Part shown: one piece after another, positions 59,180 to 64,000 of the stretch
How the letters are laid out: the number at the start of each line of letters is the position of its first letter
Position numbering within the stretch: position 1 is the stretch's first letter
Assembly (NCBI RefSeq): GCF_018129995.1
Contig: NZ_JAFCKS010000002.1
Span: 186,001 to 250,000, forward strand
Direction of reading: 5' to 3'
Origin: Bradyrhizobium sp. SZCCT0153
GTDB lineage: Bacteria > Pseudomonadota > Alphaproteobacteria > Rhizobiales > Xanthobacteraceae
DNA: 64,000 bases
Position numbers and translations under genes: made by a program
Notes under the pieces: generated by a model
Told to the model about the DNA's origin: nothing
Database searches by the model: none
The model's input: only the letters and a program-made list of their open reading frames with translations

Positions 59180-60222
59180 CGTTCTTCGGTTGAAAATCCC
59201 CCGAAGAGCTGGGTCAGGGGTTCGCCCATATACGAGTCCTTGAATTCATGCGGGTGCACGAATTCTTCCTTAAACCACGGGAATCGCGCCGGACTGAAGG
59301 CTTCGATCAGCCAGTCAATCATGTGCCGCACTCTCGGAATCCGGCCGCTACCGGGATGGTAGGACAACCAGATATCCAGCGGTCTGTTCAGCTCGACCTC
59401 CAGTGGAATCAACTTCCCGCCAAGCGCAATGGCGTAGCTCGGGAATACGCCGATTCCGGCGCCATTCGCGACCGCCCAGTAGTTGGCGCTTGAGACGTTG
59501 GTCTTCATGACCAGAAGGTCACGCTCCGGAACGCCGGGGAAGAAGCTCTCGAAAGTTTCCTTGGCGGCGAGCTGGTCGGCGAATTGCAGCACTAGGCGGT
59601 GCTTGATCAACTCCATCGCCGTGCGCGGCGCGCCATGTTTCGCAATGTATTTCTCGGAGGCCCAGAACATCAGATGCATGCGGCCGAGCCGCACCAGCTT
59701 GACGTCGAGCGCCGAAGGCCGCGCCAAATGGATGGCGACATCGGCCTCGTGGCGGGAGACGTCGGCCGAGCGCATCGCGCAATGCAGATCGACCAGGATT
59801 TTCGGATAGGCCTGCTGGAATTCGACCAGCCGCGGGGCGAGCCAGAACGTACCAAGTCCCTCGGTCACGGCGACACGGACCTCGCCAGACAGGGCATTCG
59901 CAGTCGAATCGCTGGTGCGCAGCACGTCGAATGCAGCTGCCTCCATCTGCTCGACGGCGGACACCACCAGCGCGCCTTCATCGGTCAGATGGGTGCCGTG
60001 CACGTCGCGGGTGAACAGGGTGGTGCCCGTCTGGCGTTCGAAATCATCGATCCGGCGGCGGACGGCATTGATCGACAGCGACAGGCGTTCGGCCGCCGAG
60101 CGGAAACTTCCGCATCGGACGACTTCCAGGAAAATGCGGGCCGCATCCCAATCGGAGAGGCCGCTGATGTTTGTTTTTGGGCGTTCCTCCAGTGGAACGC
60201 CCCTTTCCGCCAAGGAGTGCAT
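59176..60222 (-). CDS. LysR-family transcriptional regulator
   Basis: A 348-residue regulator, longer than usual for LysR. An N-terminal tail of 22 residues precedes the HTH (DWDAARIFLEVVRCGSFRSA, then LSINAVRRRIDDFERQTG). The effector domain has GEVRVAVTEGLGTFWLAPRL. The HTH wording (SINAVRRRI in place of SQPALSRQI) marks the VVA/GcvA-unlike subgroup that uses FRSAAERL. It overlaps the XRE gene downstream by 4 bp. No target gene is divergently placed next to it. Confidence 0.85.
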   Translation of the reverse strand: MHSLAERGVPLEERPKTNISGLSDWDAARIFLEVVRCGSFRSAAERLSLSINAVRRRIDDFERQTGTTLFTRDVHGTHLTDEGALVVSAVEQMEAAAFDVLRTSDSTANALSGEVRVAVTEGLGTFWLAPRLVEFQQAYPKILVDLHCAMRSADVSRHEADVAIHLARPSALDVKLVRLGRMHLMFWASEKYIAKHGAPRTAMELIKHRLVLQFADQLAAKETFESFFPGVPERDLLVMKTNVSSANYWAVANGAGIGVFPSYAIALGGKLIPLEVELNRPLDIWLSYHPGSGRIPRVRHMIDWLIEAFSPARFPWFKEEFVHPHEFKDSYMGEPLTQLFGGFSTEER

Positions 60223-60705
60223 ACAAGTCCCTTCGGGTCGCTAAACTGGCAGAATCTTGCGGAAACCACAACCACGGCGGGTTGGGGAATGACGAGTTTT
60301 GAACGTCATCCTTACTGTGTCTCAAGTGGTATTCGAGTGCTGCCAAGGGCTGGGAATCGGGCAAGCTATCGTCCGTATGAGGGGTGTGGGCGTGAGTTCC
60401 GTTATGAGCCGTAACATGGCTGCGGGATCGTCGGCGCTGTCCGCGATGGACCTCCTTGCGCGAGCACCGGTGTTGCTCTCCGGGATGGATCATTCTCAGC
60501 AACCCGGGCGTTCTTTTCCTGGCCGTGTCGATAACAGTGGACGGCGCAACGGGGCGGCGTTCGCCGGAACCGCGTTTTCCACGCGGAAACACATTGAAAT
60601 CATGTTCAGGGGCGCAATGGCCTCGTGCTATTCTCGATCCCCCAAGGGGGCCAAAGAGGTCGTCACAACCACGTCTCACAGGCCGAATTAACGGAAAGAA
60701 CGCCG
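60223..60705. other. Intergenic region between LysR and a small plus-strand gene
   Basis: These 483 bp hold the LysR promoter on the minus side. A plus-strand frame at 60299-60691 is open for 130 codons but lacks a ribosome site, signal, or recognised family and has uneven codon use, so I leave it uncalled. An extended -10-like TGCTATTCT at 60626-60634 may serve the small gene at 60706. Confidence 0.45.
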
Positions 60706-60972
60706 GTGTCGCATTCAGACCAACAATTGCAGTCGGTGCTGGAAACGCTCGTGGAGTGCCGCAGGGTTCTCAATGAGAGCAACAGCCGTGAGTCGGCCGA
60801 GCTGCTGTCCATTGTCATCCTCGACGTCAGGATGAAACTCAAAGGAATTGACGGTGCCGATCTCAAGGCATTGTGCGACGAAATGCTGCGGAGCGCCGGA
60901 AGCGAACCGCAGCCCCCTTCCAAGCAGACGCAGGACCAGCCCCGGCGTCCGCTGCTCCGCGTGGTGAAGTAG
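60706..60972 (+). CDS. Small conserved-looking protein of unknown function
   Basis: An 88-residue hydrophilic, mostly helical protein starting at GTG 60706 after GGAAAG. The segment LQSVLETLVECRRVLNESNS and the following SAELLSIVILDVRMKLKGI suggest a short coiled coil. The end is Gln/Pro-rich. I recognise no domain. Good codon use and the start site argue that it is real. Confidence 0.6.
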   Translation: MSHSDQQLQSVLETLVECRRVLNESNSRESAELLSIVILDVRMKLKGIDGADLKALCDEMLRSAGSEPQPPSKQTQDQPRRPLLRVVK

Positions 60973-61176
60973 CCGCGCCGCCGAGTCTCGCTTTTTGGCG
61001 AGATTTGTGCGCGTCCCGATGCCGCATCTGTGATTGCGGACGGCATCGGGAGGAGCCCTGGTTTTGTGCGCCTCTGTTGCGCATTTTCCGGCATCGGCTA
61101 CACCTGAGCCGGTTCGGCCCCGGGCCGCGCGCATTCCCCGCGCCGCACCGGGGCCTGAGATGGCTCCGACTGCATC

Positions 61177-61908
61177 ATGCAAAATGTCTCGATCCCGGCG
61201 GCGCTGATTGCCGGCCTCGTCAGCTTCCTCTCCCCTTGCGTCCTGCCGCTGGTCCCGCCCTATCTGATCTATCTGACGGGCGCCACGATCGAGCACGTCG
61301 AGAGCGACGAGCCGGCATCGGCCTCCAAGCGCGCGATCATGATGTCGGCGCTGCTGTTCGTGCTCGGCTTCTCCACCGTGTTCGTGGCGCTCGGGGCCAG
61401 TGCCTCGCTGATCGGCGGGCTGATCCGCGCCTGGTCGGCCGAGCTCTCGATCCTCGCCGGCATCGTCATCATTGTCATGGGCCTGCACTTCCTGGGCTTG
61501 ACGCGCATCGGGTTCCTGATGCGCGAAGGCCGGCTGCCGATCCCGAAACCCGTCGGGCTCTGGGGCGCCTATATCATGGGGCTCGCCTTCGCCTTCGGCT
61601 GGACGCCCTGCATCGGCCCGATCCTTGCGGCAATCCTCTCGGTCGCCGCTGCTGAAGCGACGGTGACGAAGGGCGCGGGCCTGCTCGCGGTCTATTCGGC
61701 CGGCCTCGGCATTCCCTTCCTGATCGCAGCCTTGATGATCGAGCAGTTCTCGAAACTGTTCGCGCGCATGAAGGGCCATCTCGTCAATGTCGAACGCGCC
61801 ATGGGCGTCCTGATGGTCATCACCGGCATCGGCTTCCTCACCGGCGCCGTCTCGAATGTCAGCATCTGGCTGCTCGAGACGTTTCCGGCGTTGCAGACGA
61901 TCGGCTAA
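61177..61908 (+). CDS. ccdA: CcdA-family cytochrome c biogenesis protein
   Basis: A 243-residue membrane protein with six predicted helices. The two Cys motifs are SFLSPCVLPLVPPYL in helix 1 and GWTPCIGPILA in helix 4, the redox pair that carries electrons across the membrane. CcdA uses cytoplasmic thioredoxin to reduce periplasmic partners needed for cytochrome c maturation. That suits a genome rich in c-type cytochromes, although this copy is not next to other biogenesis genes. The stop codon lies within an inverted repeat. Confidence 0.87.
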   Translation: MQNVSIPAALIAGLVSFLSPCVLPLVPPYLIYLTGATIEHVESDEPASASKRAIMMSALLFVLGFSTVFVALGASASLIGGLIRAWSAELSILAGIVIIVMGLHFLGLTRIGFLMREGRLPIPKPVGLWGAYIMGLAFAFGWTPCIGPILAAILSVAAAEATVTKGAGLLAVYSAGLGIPFLIAALMIEQFSKLFARMKGHLVNVERAMGVLMVITGIGFLTGAVSNVSIWLLETFPALQTIG

Positions 61909-61945
61909 AGCGCGATGAGATTGGGGCGAATCGTCATCGCGCTTT
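61907..61945. repeat. 12-bp inverted repeat at the ccdA stop
   Basis: AAAGCGCGATGA (61907-61918) and TCATCGCGCTTT (61934-61945) are exact reverse complements with a 15-nt loop. It includes part of the ccdA stop codon and probably ends transcription. Confidence 0.7.
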
Positions 61946-61957
61946 ACGTTATTGTTT

Positions 61958-62006
61958 GAGCATGATCTTTTCGGAAAACCGCTTCGCACTTTTCCGGATC
62001 ATGCTC
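61958..62006. repeat. Rhizobiales GAGCATGATC palindromic repeat
   Basis: GAGCATGATC (61958-61967) and GATCATGCTC (61997-62006) flank an inner pair CGGAAAA/TTTTCCG. I recall this element as widely repeated in Rhizobiales intergenic DNA. Its right end touches the stop codon of the convergent dehydratase gene. Confidence 0.75.
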
Positions 62007-63142
62007 TAGGCACTCACCGCGAACCGCGCCAGCGCCTCGCGATCGACCTCGATGCCGAGACCCGGACCGTCCGGCACGCGCACGACGCCCTTCGCGTGCT
62101 CGATCGGCTCCTTCAGAATCGCCTGCCGGATCGGATGTTCGGTGCGGTCGAATTCGAGCATCGGCTCGAGCGGTGCCAGCGAGGTCGGCGTGTGCGACGG
62201 CAGCACGGCGAGAAGCTGGAGCGAGGCCGCGATCGCAATCCCGGTGCCCCAGACATGTGGATTGTAGCGGATGCCGAACGCCTCGCTCATGTCGGCGATC
62301 TTCTTGCATTCGGAGAGGCCGCCGGCTGCGCAGGTGTCGGGCTGGGCGATGTCGAGCGCATGGGAGGCAAACAGGTCGCGGAAGCCGAAGCGCGTGAACT
62401 CGCATTCGCCGCCGGCAATGGGAATGGAGAGCGCGGATTTCACCGCGCGATAGCCTGCGACGTCCTCCGGCGGTACCGGCTCCTCGAACCATCCGATATC
62501 ATAGCGCTCGATCAGTCGGCCGAGCCGGATCGCAGCGATCGCGTCATAGGCGTGGTTCGCATCGACCATCAGCGCGACATCGGGGCCGATCGCCTCGCGC
62601 ACCGCGCGCGTCACCGCGGCATCGTCCGCGATGCCGAAGCCGACTTTCAGTTTCACGGCGCGGAATCCTTCCGCGGCATAACCCGCCGCCTCCTCCGGCA
62701 GATATTTCAGCGGATCGCCCGACTTGCGCCGGTAGAGACCGGTCGCATAAGCCGCAACCTCCTTGCGCGCGGCGCCGCCGAGAAGCTGGTGCGCGGGCAC
62801 GCCAAAATGCTTGCCCTTGATGTCCCATAACGCGATGTCGATGCCGCTCAGGCCCTGGATCACGACGCCCTTCTGGCCGTGATCGCGCAAACGCGCGTAG
62901 ACCATCTGCCACAAGACGTCGGTGCGCAGCGGATCCTCACCGGTCAGCCATGGTTCGATGCTGCGGACCACTGCCGCCGTCATGCGTGCCGGGCCGTAAC
63001 ATTCGCCCCAGCCGACGAGACCGTCATCGGTCTCGACCTCGACCAGCATCGCGGTGCGCGTGTCGTACCAGGCGCGCGAATAGGCGAAGGGCTGCGAGAG
63101 CTTTGCTTCGAGGATGTGCGTGCGAACGCTCGTGATCTTCAT
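62006..63142 (-). CDS. Mandelate racemase / muconate lactonizing enzyme family dehydratase
   Basis: A 378-residue enolase-superfamily enzyme. An N-terminal capping domain is followed by a barrel with KLKVGFG (KxK base, near residue 162), metal ligands in MVDANHAYD, WFEEPVPPED and GGECEFTRF, and the His base in NPHVWGTGIAIAAS. KxK together with a His in the seventh strand is the mandelate-racemase/sugar-acid dehydratase pattern. Substrate unknown. The ATG at 63142 has GGGGA 6 bp upstream; the ATG at 63148 abuts that site and is less likely. Confidence 0.85.
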   Translation of the reverse strand: MKITSVRTHILEAKLSQPFAYSRAWYDTRTAMLVEVETDDGLVGWGECYGPARMTAAVVRSIEPWLTGEDPLRTDVLWQMVYARLRDHGQKGVVIQGLSGIDIALWDIKGKHFGVPAHQLLGGAARKEVAAYATGLYRRKSGDPLKYLPEEAAGYAAEGFRAVKLKVGFGIADDAAVTRAVREAIGPDVALMVDANHAYDAIAAIRLGRLIERYDIGWFEEPVPPEDVAGYRAVKSALSIPIAGGECEFTRFGFRDLFASHALDIAQPDTCAAGGLSECKKIADMSEAFGIRYNPHVWGTGIAIAASLQLLAVLPSHTPTSLAPLEPMLEFDRTEHPIRQAILKEPIEHAKGVVRVPDGPGLGIEVDREALARFAVSA

Positions 63143-63155
63143 TGCCATTCCCCGT

Positions 63156-64000
63156 TCACCGCGCCTCGTCCAGCGTGCAGATCACCGTGCAGACCACGCC
63201 GCGCGGCAGGAAGTCGACGGTCGCCTCGCCGCCGAGCTGGTCGCGCGCGCTGCGCTCGATCAGGCGCGAGCCGAAGCCGCGCTGCACCGGCGCCGTCACC
63301 GGCGGGCCGCCGATCTCGGTCCAGATCAGGCGCAGCCGCGGCTTCGGCGCATCGGCGATGACCTCCCATTCCAGCGTGACACGGCCGGTCTCGTTGGAGA
63401 GTGCGCCGTATTTTGCGGCGTTGGTGGCGATCTCGTGCACGATCATCGACAGCACCACGGCGAGCCGCGGCGACAGCGGCGCGGCGGGGCCGTCCATCCG
63501 GATGCGTTCGGGATTGTTCAGCAGGAACGGTTGAAGCGCGCGGGCAATCACGTCCTTCAGCTCGGAGCCTGCCCATTTTTCCTGGCTCAGCAGGTTATGC
63601 GCCTCGGCGAGGGCGCCGAGCCGGCCCTCGAATTTCGCCCGCTCGTCGCGGCTGGCGCTGCGGAAGGTCTGCACGGCGATCGCCTGCATCAAGGCGAGCG
63701 TGTTCTTGACGCGATGGTTGAGCTCGTCGATCAACAGATCGTGCAGCATCTCGCCGCGCGCGATCGTGGTCGCCATCCTGACCGCGAAGGTCAGGCCGGT
63801 CAGCAGCAGGATGCCGCCGATCAGGCTGGTGATCGCGATGTTGCGCCAGAGCGGGGCAATCAGCGAGCTCTCGGCGACGCCGGCGGCCACCGTCCAGCCC
63901 GTCAGCTGCGAACGGGTGTAGGCGGAGGCGAGCGGAATGCCGTCGAGCGACACGGTCGAAAGCGATGCCTCGTTGCTCCGGAACATCGCCGCGTAGAGCG
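63156..64000 (-). CDS. HWE/HisKA_2-type sensor histidine kinase (partial)
   Basis: The frame is open to the window end, so the N-terminus is missing. The visible part has the end of an extracellular sensing domain (VSLDGIPLASAYTRSQLTGW) and one membrane helix (IAITSLIGGILLLTGLTFAV). The kinase begins with LIDELNHRVKNTLALMQAIA, where the His is the phospho-site. The HATPase follows (MIVHEIATNAAKYGALSNE and RGFGSRLIERSA). This type often acts in general stress or light signalling in alphaproteobacteria. It lies 13 bp upstream of the dehydratase gene on the same strand. Confidence 0.85.
   Translation of the reverse strand, partial: LYAAMFRSNEASLSTVSLDGIPLASAYTRSQLTGWTVAAGVAESSLIAPLWRNIAITSLIGGILLLTGLTFAVRMATTIARGEMLHDLLIDELNHRVKNTLALMQAIAVQTFRSASRDERAKFEGRLGALAEAHNLLSQEKWAGSELKDVIARALQPFLLNNPERIRMDGPAAPLSPRLAVVLSMIVHEIATNAAKYGALSNETGRVTLEWEVIADAPKPRLRLIWTEIGGPPVTAPVQRGFGSRLIERSARDQLGGEATVDFLPRGVVCTVICTLDEAR

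Noticed and set aside
60299..60691. A 130-codon plus-strand frame as a gene
   Set aside because: It has no ribosome site or recognised domain, and composition resembles noncoding DNA.

Overview
The window is a GC-rich alphaproteobacterial chromosome segment, most likely from Bradyrhizobium. The best evidence is the block fixL-fixJ-receiver-fixK2 / universal stress protein-CBS protein / fixNOQP / fixGHIS. Its gene order and protein lengths (FixL 505, FixJ 205, FixN 549, FixO 244, FixK2 232 residues) match what I recall of B. diazoefficiens/japonicum. Key residues also fall at the published positions: FixL H200, R220 and H291, and FixK2 C183, L195, E196 and R200. Species cannot be settled from sequence reading alone.

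Layout. 1-4901 (minus): one tight operon coding for a molybdenum hydroxylase pair (2Fe-2S and Mo subunits) followed by soxF, soxX, soxY and soxZ (cut by the window edge). 5256-9515: a B12-binding radical SAM protein of the hopanoid-methylase type, a multidrug-type MFS exporter, and a beta-hydroxyacid dehydrogenase. 9516-11225: a patch of lower coding density that looks acquired, with a cyanobacterial-type plsY, a truncated GYD gene, a dispersed repeat in two copies and a possible small RNA. 11226-14762: a 1178-residue winged-helix / degenerate cyclase / ATPase / TPR regulator. 14893-22021: a small HExxH protein, an atypical SDR, a Tam-like methyltransferase, a TRAP transporter (DctP plus a fused DctQM) with a possible sigma-54 promoter, and a GGDEF protein. 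22092-31431: an SdsA-type alkylsulfatase, then a carbohydrate/stress cluster (GT4 with an EcfG-type promoter, ABC exporter, glycogen-debranching-like enzyme, PRC-barrel protein, MFS).

31411-44485 is the microaerobic respiration locus. FixL senses O2 through a PAS heme and phosphorylates FixJ. FixJ turns on fixK2, and FixK2 activates fixNOQP (cbb3 oxidase) and fixGHIS (its assembly and copper loading) through TTGA-N6-TCAA boxes. I find perfect boxes in front of fixN and fixG and a near-perfect one in front of the stress-protein gene. fixQ and fixS are short genes, given here from the DNA.

44482-64000 is ordinary accessory metabolism: an MFS transporter, a cupin and a peroxiredoxin-like gene around a palindromic operator, LysR/bdhA with tandem 13-bp repeats, a patatin, an MpaB-type oxygenase, a GlgA-like GT5, CoA-transferase, Zn-alcohol dehydrogenase, a second beta-hydroxyacid dehydrogenase, enoyl-CoA hydratase, a frameshifted L,D-transpeptidase remnant, an XRE/LysR pair, ccdA, an enolase-superfamily dehydratase and an HWE-type histidine kinase cut by the window end. 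Several palindromic intergenic repeats typical of Rhizobiales are present. I saw no tRNA, rRNA, CRISPR array, intact IS element or prophage.
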